Of a stretch of 64,000 nucleotides of DNA, positions 1 through 9,115 are shown in pieces (within the stretch, counting starts at the first letter, position 1; each line of letters starts with the position of its first letter). The position numbers were made by a program, and so were the translations under genes. The notes below the pieces were generated by a model. That model searched no databases. It had not been told where the DNA came from and saw nothing but the letters and a program-made list of their open reading frames with translations. This DNA is from Filimonas zeae (GTDB taxonomy: Bacteria; Bacteroidota; Bacteroidia; Chitinophagales; Chitinophagaceae): NCBI RefSeq assembly GCF_014641615.1, contig NZ_BMIB01000004.1, forward strand, positions 186,001-250,000, written 5' to 3'.

Positions 1-1
1 T

Positions 2-244
2 GCCAAAACCAGTTTTGTATTGGGAGACAAGAAAAAGCTGGTTAGTATTTTATTAAAGGGCATGAATGAAGAAGTGGAAATTGATGGCAACTACTATTCT
101 AATACCATGCCTGCCCAGGCATTTCTGAAAGATCAGGAGCTGGCAGATGTGCTTACTTATATACGCAACAGTTTTGGTAATAAAGCCACCGCGGTGACAG
201 TTGCAGAAGTAAAAGCAGCACGGAAAACGGTAGCTGCACATTAA
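2..244 (+). CDS. c-type cytochrome domain protein, C-terminal end (partial)
   Basis: Only the last ~80 residues are in the window; the reading frame is open to the left edge, so the start and the haem-binding CXXCH lie outside. The visible part has the usual end of a class I cytochrome c domain: a Met within SNTMPAQAF that would be the sixth haem ligand, followed by the closing helix DVLTYIRNSFGN. Such domains often sit at the end of periplasmic dehydrogenases in Bacteroidota, but whether this was a stand-alone cytochrome or a fusion cannot be seen. It is convergent with the flavin monooxygenase gene, 3 nt away. Confidence 0.75.
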   Translation, partial: AKTSFVLGDKKKLVSILLKGMNEEVEIDGNYYSNTMPAQAFLKDQELADVLTYIRNSFGNKATAVTVAEVKAARKTVAAH

Positions 245-247
245 GCG

Positions 248-1375
248 CTAACCGACGTTTTCTGCCAGCATGGGAACCTTTTCCAATACAGGATTGTACA
301 CCCTTTTGAATACAAAAGCAGGCGTTATTCTGGCCCCCAGAAGCATTGCTTTATCCAGCACTTTGTTGGGTTGATGCATTAGTTTGCCTAAGCGCCAGCT
401 TTGCTGTACAATCTTGTTTACTTTGGCTTCCCGCAGCCGCTGGTATTGCCTGAAAACCTCATCTATACTGCCATGCTGGTGCCGGCCTAACAGGCTGCTC
501 AGTACATATACATCTTCTATAGCCAGGCAGGCCCCGTTAGCCAGGTTAGGCGTGGTAGGGTGAATAGCATCGCCCACCAGTACCGTGTTATTTTTAAACC
601 AGGGAATGCGCCTGTCTGCCGGTTTAATATCCTGCAGGTAATTACAGTAAATATTGTCAGTAGCGTGAATAATCATATTTACCACCGGATGGTAAGCAGC
701 AAACTGCTTCATCAGCATTTGCCTTGCTGCTGCCGAGGGTATTATTACCTTACCCGCATCGCCCTGTGTAATGGCATACCAGCTGTAATAGTTGCCCCGG
801 TTGTGTATAATAGCAAAGCGCAGATTGCTTCCGATAATATCGTGATAGGTATTCTTAAAATCTTCCGGTAAAGGCATACACGCAATGCCACGCCATAATA
901 CCTGCCCGCTGTTGCGGATAGGAATATCATGAAACAGGGCTCCTCTGATAGCAGAATGAATGCCATCGGCAGCCACAACTACTTCACGCTCCTCCACTGC
1001 ATAAGCAGCCGGAAAACGGGAGCTGAGTTGTAATCTGTTTTTATCAATACGGCTGAACAGCAGCTCGTGCAGTTGTTTTCTGTTTACACTTAAAGCAGGC
1101 TTTGCCAGTTGAAACTCTTTTAAGGTTTCCAGTTTTTTATCTGCAAAACGAAATTGTGCAATTTCACATCCCATTAAACGGATAGCCGGCAGTAGTTCCA
1201 GTTTTTCAAGAATAGGGAATATGTTATTGCTTAGGCCAATACCTACATCGTTATAAGAGATCTTAGCATCCTGCTCGTGCAGCGTATAGGGTATGCCCTG
1301 CTGTTGCAGGCATAAAGCCATAGTTAAGCCGGCAATACCTGCGCCGGCAATATGTACATGGTGAATTAAGGGCAT
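248..1375 (-). CDS. FAD-dependent monooxygenase (UbiH / salicylate hydroxylase type)
   Basis: 375 aa, the normal length of a group A flavoprotein monooxygenase. It would hydroxylate an aromatic or related small molecule using NAD(P)H and O2; the substrate cannot be told. The N-terminal Rossmann motif GAGIAGLTMAL binds the FAD ADP part, the middle DG motif appears as VAADGIHSAIR, and the second FAD motif as LVGDAIHPTTPNLANGA near residue 270. It is cytoplasmic, with no signal peptide. Neighbours are unrelated, so there is no operon clue to its pathway. It resembles the TetX-like and FAD-binding-3 groups, but drug inactivation cannot be claimed from the sequence alone. Confidence 0.85.
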   Translation of the reverse strand: MPLIHHVHIAGAGIAGLTMALCLQQQGIPYTLHEQDAKISYNDVGIGLSNNIFPILEKLELLPAIRLMGCEIAQFRFADKKLETLKEFQLAKPALSVNRKQLHELLFSRIDKNRLQLSSRFPAAYAVEEREVVVAADGIHSAIRGALFHDIPIRNSGQVLWRGIACMPLPEDFKNTYHDIIGSNLRFAIIHNRGNYYSWYAITQGDAGKVIIPSAAARQMLMKQFAAYHPVVNMIIHATDNIYCNYLQDIKPADRRIPWFKNNTVLVGDAIHPTTPNLANGACLAIEDVYVLSSLLGRHQHGSIDEVFRQYQRLREAKVNKIVQQSWRLGKLMHQPNKVLDKAMLLGARITPAFVFKRVYNPVLEKVPMLAENVG

Positions 1376-1401
1376 AGCGTATTAAAAGGATGAGCATAAA
1401 A

Positions 1402-1423
1402 ACACCCGGATATAGAGATATCC
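1402..1423 (-). terminator. Putative intrinsic terminator after the PorP/SprF-like gene
   Basis: The arms GGATAT and ATATCC enclose a 4-nt loop and are extended by G/C bases on both sides. On the minus strand the hairpin is followed by TGTTTTTAT. It lies ~50 nt beyond the stop codon at 1475. Confidence 0.5.
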
Positions 1424-1474
1424 CGGTCATACACATGAGAAAAAAAAATATTATTGAATTGAAAAATTTTCATT

Positions 1475-2494
1475 TTACCACACATTTCTCGGACACCAGT
1501 CGCCATATTTATTCCCTAACAAAAAGCCCAGCACAACTTCGTGTGTGCCGTTACTTACTGTATTTAATGCAGAAGTAGTATAGTCGTAAGAATAGCTGAG
1601 GTTTACCGTATGGCTGATGTTAACACCCGCCATAGCATTCCAGCCATCGCTTTTGCGGTAGCCTGCGCCAAACCATACAAAATCGTGATACTGTAGTTTG
1701 GTGTTTATATCAAACTGCACCGGCAGCGGGCTTACCGATTTTAGTAATACCGATGGAATCAGATTCCAGTCTTCTCCCAGCAGCATTCTATACCCTGCCG
1801 TAACAAACAGGTGCGGCGCTAACTTGCTCCCCTGCCCTATTCTGTTGCCGGAAAAGTAAATGCTTTGCCCCATCAGTTGCTGCATAGAAACGCCTACAAA
1901 AAAGTCTGCACCATATAAATACAAACCTGCCATGATATCAGGCTTCATATTGTTTACAGAGCCGCTGTTGTACACTGCCGGGTCTACCTGTGTATTACCA
2001 AAGTTGAGTTTGTTGGCATCCAGGCTAACGTTAGATAAGCCTGCACCAAAGCCCGCAGATAAACTGGTGCGGGCGCCGATGCCTATATGATATGCATAAG
2101 TTGCGTAGGCAGAAAAGTTTTTAAGCGGACCGGTTTGATCGTTCACCACCTGCATACCTATACCGTGATGCGGCTCCGCAGCAGAATAGTCCTGCCAGTA
2201 ATCTGTACCCCTTGGGTTGGTACCATCTACCTGAAATGAAGTAGCTGTAGTACGATAATCTTTCTTGTTTAATGCGCCGTGAACAGTGAAATAAGTAGTA
2301 ACAGGCGCATCTTTTAAACCGGCCCATTGCCGGCGATGGCTGATCTTAATATCTGTATAGTTTTCAATGCCTGTTAAAGCAGGATTAAGGATATACTGAT
2401 TTAATACATATTGTGTGTAATGGGGCTTTTGCTGTGCCAGCACGCCGGAAACACCTAGCATAAACACGGATGGTAGAAGCCACTTTTTTCTCAT
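1475..2494 (-). CDS. PorP/SprF family type IX secretion membrane protein
   Basis: About 339 aa. I take the start at 2494 (MRKKWLLPSVF) because a longer frame to 2521 adds residues ahead of a clear signal peptide ending ...GVLAQQ. The mature N-terminus (HYTQYVLNQYILNPALTG) is the hallmark of the PorP/SprF family, outer-membrane beta barrels linked to the type IX secretion system and gliding, found only in Bacteroidota. Many genomes carry several paralogs, often beside a large adhesin; no adhesin adjoins here, so this is probably an orphan paralog rather than core PorP. A GAGG sequence lies just before the start. Confidence 0.88.
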   Translation of the reverse strand: MRKKWLLPSVFMLGVSGVLAQQKPHYTQYVLNQYILNPALTGIENYTDIKISHRRQWAGLKDAPVTTYFTVHGALNKKDYRTTATSFQVDGTNPRGTDYWQDYSAAEPHHGIGMQVVNDQTGPLKNFSAYATYAYHIGIGARTSLSAGFGAGLSNVSLDANKLNFGNTQVDPAVYNSGSVNNMKPDIMAGLYLYGADFFVGVSMQQLMGQSIYFSGNRIGQGSKLAPHLFVTAGYRMLLGEDWNLIPSVLLKSVSPLPVQFDINTKLQYHDFVWFGAGYRKSDGWNAMAGVNISHTVNLSYSYDYTTSALNTVSNGTHEVVLGFLLGNKYGDWCPRNVW

Positions 2495-2911
2495 ACACCT
2501 CAGTTTTAGTCTGTAACCCACTATTGAAAGGGCACAACAGGAAGAATTGCACAGCAGTCAAAAATTGGTTTGAAAGATAAAGTTACCTTAACACAGATAC
2601 GGGGTTGCTATAATAAACAGCCGTATTAAAAAACAGTGGAAAACCACCAGGCATTACTAACAACCGTTATGGTACAACAACTTTAAACATACTGTATCTA
2701 TCATTAAATATGGAACGACTGACCGAAAACCAGTGGAAAACCGCCAGCCAATTTTCAAATTGGCGTGATTTAATGTAATTTTAGAGCAATAACCATAGTT
2801 TACCTGTCAATTACACATTTCTCCTACCCTGTGGATATTGCACCTCTGTTAAAAGAATTGAATGAACTAACACGCGAATACGCTTGCTGCCATAAACTGA
2901 AATAATTGGCT
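2495..2911. other. Divergent intergenic region with a spaced direct repeat
   Basis: No gene is seen in this ~417 bp gap between the PorP/SprF-like gene and the histidine kinase. It holds a 17-nt direct repeat, CAGTGGAAAACCRCCAG, at 2634-2650 and 2731-2747, differing at one base. A one-mismatch -7 box for the leftward gene (TATCTTTC on the minus strand, 2572-2579) is present. No clean TAnnTTTG box was found for the rightward gene. Confidence 0.5.
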
Positions 2912-4936
2912 ATGAAGAAAAGAGTCTGCGGGTTGTTATGGCTGCCGCTGTTTTATTGCTTACTGATGTGCTTACACGCACCTGCCCAACACAATGCAGG
3001 AGCAGGCAACAGCATTACTTCAACCGCCGATACTGCTGCTATTAATAAACTACTGGAATCTGCATTTCCCTTCCGCGAGGCTGCCCCTGACAGTGCATTA
3101 CAAATGTATACGCAGGCCCTTACCTTGTCGCGGCAGGCAGCCTATGGCACAGGCATTAGTGAGGCTTATCTGGGCCAAAGCCGTATACTAAGCATTTTAA
3201 ATAAATACGAGGCATCTATAGCAGCTGCACACAGCGCTTTACTTTACGGGAGAGACGATAAAAAATGGCGTGAGCGGGAAGTGAATATCTATCATGCCAT
3301 GGCGCAATCTTTTTATTACCTCGGGAAGTACGACTCCTGCGCCTGGTACCGGTACAAAGCACTGAACATTGTAGAAAGTACCCCCAATATAAGTCTGCAA
3401 CTGCAGATGCGGGCGTATGGCAGCATTCTTCAGTTCTGGATGAATGCACATGAAGATATTCAGAACGATCGCTTTATTCAGCAGTTGATGCAGCACATTA
3501 ACACCATTGAACAAAAAGCCCTTGTTGCTAAAGACAGCGTGATGCTGGTAAGTGTATATTTTCAAAAAGAAGCGTATTATGAGAACATACAGAAAAGAGA
3601 TTCATCCCGTTACTATTGCCGTAGGGTAGTTGAACTGGGCAAAAGAGTAAAAGTTACTCCTTCTTATATAGTTGCCTCTCTGTTAAACATGAGCATCAGC
3701 TATCTGCAGGAAAATAATCCCCGTGCTGCATTGCCTATTATAGAACAGGCAGTAAAAGAAATGCCGGAACCTAATAAGGCATCTAACCGTTATTTTGTTT
3801 TTTCACGTTTTGCATTGGGTGAAGTATGGTATCAGCTGAAAGACTACGACCAGGCCATACGGATACTGGAACCTGCGTTGAAAATGGCTGATGAGATACA
3901 CATGTTTGCTTACAGCGACTACGCCCATAAAATACTGGCCAAAACATTTGATGCAGCGCATAAAACGGATAAAGCAGCTTTACACTGGCGCCTGTACTCT
4001 GATATAAGAGACAGCCTGAACAAGGATAAAAAAATGGAGTTGGTATATAACGTGGAAATGCGTTACCGCATTGCTGATAAAGAACGCGAGCTGGCTCAGA
4101 AAGAATTGTGGATAGCCCGCAATGAAAGCCGGCTGAAAGCGCAACGTTATTTAATAGGCGGCATATTATCGGGCACCCTGCTGATAATATTGCTGAGTTT
4201 GCTGCTGTACCGCAACAACAAACACAAGCAAAAGCTGCAGGCAGAGAAAATAAGAAATCTGCATCAGGAGCTGCAGATTTCCAGTTTACAGGCTATGATT
4301 GCCGGTGAGGAAAAGGAACGCAGCCGTATTGCACGTGAACTGCACGATGGATTGGGCGGTACACTGGCGGCCATAAGAACCCGCTTAAGTTATGTATTCC
4401 GGAAACTGGACACCCGTGGCGAAGCCTGTAGCGATTTTGCAGAAACATTGCAGTTACTGGAGGAAGCTTCTGTGGAACTGCGCAAGACCGCACATAACCT
4501 GATGCCTGAAATTTTGTTACGGGAAGGACTGGCCAAAGCATCTCTTCTCTTTTGCGAACGGGTGCGCAAGGGGCATATGCTGGAAATTAATACGGAAATA
4601 TGGGGTGAGGTGAGGCGGCTGCCTAAAGATTTTGAATTAACAGCTTATCGTATTATACAGGAACTGATTCATAATACACTCAAGCACGCCCGTGCCACAC
4701 AGGCCCTGGTGCAGATAGTGTTTCATGATTCGTTGCTGTGTATTACGGTGGAAGATAACGGAACCGGTATACCGGGCGAAAGCTGGCAGCAGCTGGATGG
4801 CATGGGGCTGAAAACGATTGAAGAGCGGGTAAAATCGTTAAACGGGCAGATAGATATTGCCAGCAGCCCGGGCAAAGGAACCAGTGTATACATTGAACTG
4901 AACATTATTACTACCCGCCAAAACGTAACGGACTGA
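2912..4936 (+). CDS. TPR-containing sensor histidine kinase (HisKA_3 / NarX-like)
   Basis: About 674 aa. The frame opens at a TTG at 2906, but ATG 2912 starts directly on a signal peptide (MKKRVCGLLWLPLFYCLL) and is preferred. Residues ~35-390 are tetratricopeptide-like helical repeats in the periplasm; one membrane helix lies at ~412-433, followed by a short coiled coil. The phosphoacceptor His478 sits in RELHDGLGG, typical of the HisKA_3 group. The ATPase domain has N-box LIHNTLKH (~585) and G1 box DNGTGIP (Asp615). The next gene overlaps by one base and encodes a LuxR-type regulator, so the two form a two-component system. The sensed signal is unknown. Confidence 0.92.
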   Translation: MKKRVCGLLWLPLFYCLLMCLHAPAQHNAGAGNSITSTADTAAINKLLESAFPFREAAPDSALQMYTQALTLSRQAAYGTGISEAYLGQSRILSILNKYEASIAAAHSALLYGRDDKKWREREVNIYHAMAQSFYYLGKYDSCAWYRYKALNIVESTPNISLQLQMRAYGSILQFWMNAHEDIQNDRFIQQLMQHINTIEQKALVAKDSVMLVSVYFQKEAYYENIQKRDSSRYYCRRVVELGKRVKVTPSYIVASLLNMSISYLQENNPRAALPIIEQAVKEMPEPNKASNRYFVFSRFALGEVWYQLKDYDQAIRILEPALKMADEIHMFAYSDYAHKILAKTFDAAHKTDKAALHWRLYSDIRDSLNKDKKMELVYNVEMRYRIADKERELAQKELWIARNESRLKAQRYLIGGILSGTLLIILLSLLLYRNNKHKQKLQAEKIRNLHQELQISSLQAMIAGEEKERSRIARELHDGLGGTLAAIRTRLSYVFRKLDTRGEACSDFAETLQLLEEASVELRKTAHNLMPEILLREGLAKASLLFCERVRKGHMLEINTEIWGEVRRLPKDFELTAYRIIQELIHNTLKHARATQALVQIVFHDSLLCITVEDNGTGIPGESWQQLDGMGLKTIEERVKSLNGQIDIASSPGKGTSVYIELNIITTRQNVTD

Positions 4937-5577
4937 TGAAAAAGATACAGGTAGCTATTACAGACGATCATCCTATAGTAGTAAACGGCCTTAAAAGAGT
5001 GCTGGCAGATTTTCCGCATATTGAGGTGACTGCAGTATACAATACGGGCGCTGCCCTTTTGCAGGATATTAAAAGCAAACAGCCCGATGTGCTGCTGTTG
5101 GATATGCATTTGCCAGATATGGAAGGCACTGAAATAGCCAGAAACATTACCAAAAAGTACCCCGGTGTACGTATTCTGGTACTCAGCAGCACCGATATAA
5201 TGATTCAGGTAAAAAAGATGCTGCAGCTGGGGTGTATGGGATATTTATTGAAAGATTCTGAAGACACCACCATTGTAACCGCTATAGAAACCGTATACAA
5301 CGGTGGCCAGTTTCTGTCGCCCGTATTACAGCAGCGTATTGTAGAAGACATGTTCAAAAGCAGGCAAAGCGAGAAAAAGCAGGCCATGCTTACCAGCCGT
5401 GAAAAAGAAGTGCTTCAGCTGATTATTGATGAACATACCAGCCAGGAAATAGCTTCCATGCTATTTATCAGCCCGCATACGGTAGAAAACCACCGCATTA
5501 GTATTATGCAAAAACTGGATGTAAAAAATACTGCGGGCCTGGTAAAGCGCGCTTTACAGTTAGGATTAACCGAATAA
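4936..5577 (+). CDS. LuxR/NarL-family response regulator
   Basis: 213 aa with the standard two-domain plan. The receiver domain (~1-125) has the acidic pair Asp10/Asp11, phosphoacceptor Asp56 in LLLDMHLPD, and the conserved Lys in LLKDSED. A LuxR-type helix-turn-helix follows at ~150-210 (LTSREKEVLQLI ... HTVENHRISIMQKL). Its start codon overlaps the kinase stop codon in TGATG, showing translational coupling. It is the cognate partner of the upstream HisKA_3 kinase and would act as a DNA-binding activator or repressor. Possible targets include its own divergent promoter region, which carries a spaced direct repeat; that is inference. Confidence 0.93.
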   Translation: MKKIQVAITDDHPIVVNGLKRVLADFPHIEVTAVYNTGAALLQDIKSKQPDVLLLDMHLPDMEGTEIARNITKKYPGVRILVLSSTDIMIQVKKMLQLGCMGYLLKDSEDTTIVTAIETVYNGGQFLSPVLQQRIVEDMFKSRQSEKKQAMLTSREKEVLQLIIDEHTSQEIASMLFISPHTVENHRISIMQKLDVKNTAGLVKRALQLGLTE

Positions 5578-5633
5578 CCGGAACCATCCGCATCTGTTCC
5601 TCCAGATTTTCCAGGTTTACTCCCTGATATCTT

Positions 5634-5670
5634 AAACAGATAGCTTACTTTTAAAGTATGCTATCTGTTT
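5634..5670 (+). terminator. Long near-perfect palindrome, likely terminator
   Basis: A 37-nt palindrome with outer arms AAACAGATAGC and GCTATCTGTTT and inner arms TACTTT/AAAGTA. It has a single mismatched pair and is followed by GTTGTTT. It lies 57 nt after the response regulator and probably ends that transcript. Confidence 0.6.
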
Positions 5671-5746
5671 GTTGTTTAGCATGTTGTATAAATCCAATAG
5701 CCGTTTGAGATTCCGATTATTTTGATTGGTACAACAGGTATTTACT

Positions 5747-5914
5747 ATGAAACTGAACAGATATCCGGATAGGACTGGTGTTGCTATGATTGCATTTGGG
5801 GTACTCCTTGGTGCATCTTATTTTTATTTCAGACAATTCTGGCTGATAGTATTAGGGATAGCATGGATTATGATACCGCTGTTTTTAACTGCTGACAGCG
5901 AAGAAGAAGAATAG
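5747..5914 (+). CDS. Small two-helix membrane protein, function unknown
   Basis: 55 aa from ATG 5747; a TTG start 21 nt upstream is less likely. The sequence starts MKLNRYPDRTG and has two hydrophobic segments joined by a short FRQFW turn (about residues 12-27 and 31-47). It ends in a strongly acidic tail, DSEEEE. Upstream is a degenerate -7 box (TTATTTTG, 5718-5725) and an AGG. A hairpin-plus-T terminator follows directly, so it looks like an independent small transcription unit. I do not recognise the family and propose no function. Confidence 0.55.
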   Translation: MKLNRYPDRTGVAMIAFGVLLGASYFYFRQFWLIVLGIAWIMIPLFLTADSEEEE

Positions 5915-5920
5915 TTTTTA

Positions 5921-5953
5921 GTGCAGCCCTAAGATTAAGGCCGCACCATTTTT
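5921..5953 (+). terminator. Intrinsic terminator after the small membrane protein
   Basis: The arms GTGC-GCC and GGC-GCAC form a hairpin with a 10-nt loop, followed by CATTTTT. It begins 7 nt past the stop codon. Confidence 0.65.
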
Positions 5954-5996
5954 CCACATATTTGAAGAGAACATCTTTCGATGCATAAATCCTTAA

Positions 5997-7025
5997 TTAT
6001 AGTCCGCTGATAAACTCCGTCCACTCCGTAAGTTCAGGAACGCCCGGCTTGCGCTTGCCAAAAAACTGCACAATCAGCTCGCCTGCTGCATCGTATAATT
6101 CCAGAGAATGTATAACGCCATCTGTGCCTGGCTTTTTAACTGCCCAGGTGCTGGCAATATCATCCAGTTTCAGATGCAGATTAAAGGAGGGGTCCATAAC
6201 GTTTATCCAGTTCGGAATTTCCAGTATCTTTTCAACCGGGCCGGTATGTATTTGTATGTTTCCATGGTTACCCACAAAAACCATTATTTCCCAATGCTTT
6301 TCAGAAGCGCTCTGCAGCAATGTTTTTACCACATCGTTACTTACCTGTTTGGCAAAATCGCCAGCCAGCTTCAGTGCATGTACACGTGATACGTTAAACT
6401 TCTTCAGCATAGGAAAGAAATCATGCGTATCCTTCAGGTTACTCCAGTCTTCACGTAATGCAACAGCATCAACAGTATCATCACTGTATTGATGTGGAGC
6501 AGGTGCAGGCTGCAAGGCTAATATGGGAAACTGCTCAGGTGCTGTAAAGTCCTGTACCAGCTTATCAAAAGCAGCAGCATTTTCCGGCTGTTGCGGATAT
6601 ATTTTGATGACTGCATTGCCCTGATAATCGAATACCTGAATAGATTGTTTAAAGCCTGCTTCTTCACTTTCCTGCACGGCAAAACCAAAGGCCCATACAC
6701 GGAAGAACATGCGCAGATCAATATCTTTACCCAGTATCAGGCCTACATGGGGATTGTTTACACTCACTTCTTCCACCAGCCCTTTACGCTCGTGTACGCA
6801 ACTTTCGTTACGGGTAAGCATCATAACATACCCCAACTCAGGCAAACGCTTCATTAAACCGGGAAAATCGTTTACCAGCCTTATTACTTCTGCCCCGGCA
6901 AAAGAGGCGATAATTTCAGCTTCTGTGGTTTCTAATTGCTTAGCCGCATCTCTGATGCGGATACGGGGATTTTCTTTACGGAAAGAAACCCATTTATCTT
7001 TTAAAGACATTGCTGCTGTTTGCAT
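5997..7025 (-). CDS. HemS/HmuS-family haem-binding (hemin-degrading factor) protein
   Basis: 342 aa, the usual length of the cytoplasmic HemS/ChuS/PhuS family, which is built from two copies of one fold (~residues 1-170 and 175-342). The family accepts haem from the import system and traffics or degrades it. Supporting features are the N-terminal DAAKQLETTEAEI helix, the HERKG segment of the first half, the interdomain DTHDFFPMLKKF stretch that may supply the His ligand (inferred), and the GNIQIHTGPVEKI motif of the second half. No haem transporter genes adjoin it. The start at 7025 is uncertain; an in-frame ATG lies five codons later. Confidence 0.85.
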   Translation of the reverse strand: MQTAAMSLKDKWVSFRKENPRIRIRDAAKQLETTEAEIIASFAGAEVIRLVNDFPGLMKRLPELGYVMMLTRNESCVHERKGLVEEVSVNNPHVGLILGKDIDLRMFFRVWAFGFAVQESEEAGFKQSIQVFDYQGNAVIKIYPQQPENAAAFDKLVQDFTAPEQFPILALQPAPAPHQYSDDTVDAVALREDWSNLKDTHDFFPMLKKFNVSRVHALKLAGDFAKQVSNDVVKTLLQSASEKHWEIMVFVGNHGNIQIHTGPVEKILEIPNWINVMDPSFNLHLKLDDIASTWAVKKPGTDGVIHSLELYDAAGELIVQFFGKRKPGVPELTEWTEFISGL

Positions 7026-7181
7026 ACTACGATATATACATTAAATCAATTACAATTAATATGTATACTGAAACAGCACTTGTGTGCAGGCGCGAGTGAA
7101 TGGAGCACAAACATAAATACAATTGCCCGTTGCCCGTTATCGAAAAGAGAAAAAATAATACCCAATAAGGAAATTGTGTTG

Positions 7182-8696
7182 CTACTGCCGCAAACGCATA
7201 TCTGCTCCCGGCTGAATCATGCCATTAAATTCATTTATCCGGCTATGCTGTACGGAAAGTGCCGGTTCCGGTATTTCCCTGCCATTTATCATAATGCGTC
7301 CACCTGCAAGGGCTCCACCGGCAATCCAGGTAATTGCTCTGGACAGTGCCAATTCATTCACATCTCCAAAATCGTGTGTTACGTCATCAGCAGCAGGCAT
7401 GTCGGGGGTAAACCCGTCAAAGTAATCTCCCTCCCCTTTAGCATTTGTACTTTTAAACTGCGTCATATAAACAGTATACTTGTCTATACCTATACCAAAA
7501 AATCCAACAGGCTTGCCATAGGTTTTAGAGCCCACCAGTTTTACATTCAGATAAGGTTTAAGACTGTTAATAAGCAATTCACTGGCAGAGGCTGTATTAC
7601 CGGAAACTATAAATGCCACATTTTTTACCGTTTGCAGGCTACCTTTTTTTGTGTATGTTTTTGTATTGCCTGCCAGAGAATAGTCTACATCGAAATAAGT
7701 AGCCGGCCGGCCATTTATCTGCACGGGCTTACGGTCCGAATCAAGATATGGTATGCCTTTTAACACCTCTGCCTTTCTATTTTGCATGAGCGTATTAAAA
7801 GCTTCTGCATACATTACCTGTCCGTTTACCTTAGACGATACAATGAGATTGGCGAAATAAGAGGCTGTTTCAACATAACCTCCGCCGTTATACCGCAGAT
7901 CAATTACAATATCTTCAATACCGGCAGCTGCAAAAGTGGCAAAAGCCACATCCAGATCGCTTTGAGCACCAGACAATTTGCTGAATCTGGCAAAAGCAAC
8001 ATACCCGATGGCCTTGCTGCCTTTATTTATTACCGCTGTTTTTAATACCGGACTACTGGAATAAGTTGCTTTATCCAGTTTTACGGAAGCGGTTGAGCCA
8101 TCTGTTTTTTGTACCGTCAAGCTTAAAGAAGATTGTGCAAGTGCGCTATTTAACACCGTAGGATTTACAGAAACCGGTGAGCCATTCATAGTGATAATTC
8201 TGCATCCTCTGGTTAGGCCAGCCTGCCAGGCAGGAGAAGCCGTATTAACATAGCGTATAAATACTTCCTGATTATTTACAACAGACAATTCCAGCCCAAG
8301 ATCGTTTCCCTGACCTTCCAGGGTTACGGTTGCCTGCTGCCCCGTAATAACATTTCCCGCCTCGGCAAATGAATACTTACCCTGGTTAGTGCCAACGGCA
8401 TACTCGTAAGGCTTACCGGTTGCAGGGTTAATTTTATACTGTACCAAAGCAAATAATTCCGTCTTCAGAGCACCGAGATCATCGCCAGTGCCAGCATATT
8501 GCCTGGGATTAAATTGCTCGTAAGAAGGCAGTGCATCGTACCACAAATAAGTCTGGCTAGCAAACAGAAAAAGCGAATCCATGCTAAGCTGAGAGCGGCT
8601 GCCAGATGCCGGAGCAGGGCTGTCTGTATTTTTGTCTTTGCAGGAAAACAAGCAAAGCGATATTGACAAGGTATAAAGAATAGCGTGCTTTTTCAT
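7182..8696 (-). CDS. S41-family (C-terminal processing type) peptidase, lipoprotein
   Basis: 504 aa from ATG 8696 (MKKHAILYTL); the longer frame to 8717 would bury the signal peptide. LCLFSC gives a lipobox with Cys19, so the protein is probably membrane-anchored outside the cytoplasm. A PDZ-like domain lies at ~125-200 and the S41 catalytic domain at ~225-450. The nucleophile is Ser370 in SGNTASASEL and the general base Lys395 in KTYGKPVG. Family members cleave unstructured protein C-termini; the substrate here is unknown. It has a long, structured upstream region containing a minus-strand terminator-like hairpin, so attenuation of expression is possible. Confidence 0.88.
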   Translation of the reverse strand: MKKHAILYTLSISLCLFSCKDKNTDSPAPASGSRSQLSMDSLFLFASQTYLWYDALPSYEQFNPRQYAGTGDDLGALKTELFALVQYKINPATGKPYEYAVGTNQGKYSFAEAGNVITGQQATVTLEGQGNDLGLELSVVNNQEVFIRYVNTASPAWQAGLTRGCRIITMNGSPVSVNPTVLNSALAQSSLSLTVQKTDGSTASVKLDKATYSSSPVLKTAVINKGSKAIGYVAFARFSKLSGAQSDLDVAFATFAAAGIEDIVIDLRYNGGGYVETASYFANLIVSSKVNGQVMYAEAFNTLMQNRKAEVLKGIPYLDSDRKPVQINGRPATYFDVDYSLAGNTKTYTKKGSLQTVKNVAFIVSGNTASASELLINSLKPYLNVKLVGSKTYGKPVGFFGIGIDKYTVYMTQFKSTNAKGEGDYFDGFTPDMPAADDVTHDFGDVNELALSRAITWIAGGALAGGRIMINGREIPEPALSVQHSRINEFNGMIQPGADMRLRQ

Positions 8697-8802
8697 TATC
8701 AGATTTGTGTTACTCAATTTACAACGATTTATTTATTACAAAAAGCTGACAATTACTTTAGGGTGCCTTCGCACTTAAGTTTGCATCTTTGTTGTCCATT
8801 TA

Positions 8803-8847
8803 TTTCAGTGAAAAGCCCCGTGGAAACGGGGCTCGGATTTACTGAAA
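8803..8847 (-). terminator. Nested hairpin with terminator character
   Basis: The inner arms AGCCCCGT and ACGGGGCT (8814-8821, 8826-8833) sit inside outer arms TTTCAGT and ACTGAAA (8803-8809, 8841-8847). On the minus strand the inner stem is followed by TTTTC. No gene precedes it on that strand, so it ends either an unseen RNA or the leader of the S41 protease gene. Confidence 0.5.
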
Positions 8848-9115
8848 CCATTTACTCGCTTTGTTTCAGCAACTTTTTTATAATTATTTGCTATAAGTTG
8901 TTAGTATAAGTCGTTTTAGCCCGGTTTATACACAGCACTTACAAGCATAGCGATAGTGCTATGCCTATTGGAGCTATGTAAGCGTCAATAGCTATACGCC
9001 TGTTGTGGCTGAAAAAAATACCTTGCCCGGTTATTGAGCACGGTTTGCGGAGTAAATGGTATTACAAGATTAGATTATTCAGACGAATAGCGCTTTACTA
9101 TTTAGGAAAATTGAA

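Noticed and set aside
7020..7763. 247-codon plus-strand frame
   Set aside because: It is antisense to the well-supported S41 peptidase gene and its translation has no family features or signal peptide.
8685..8909. 74-codon plus-strand frame across the structured region
   Set aside because: It crosses several hairpins and the protease start and has no protein-like features.
8938..8982. Integron attC site
   Set aside because: The two-level hairpin looks attC-like, but no integrase, no core GTTRRRY pair and no cassette genes were found.
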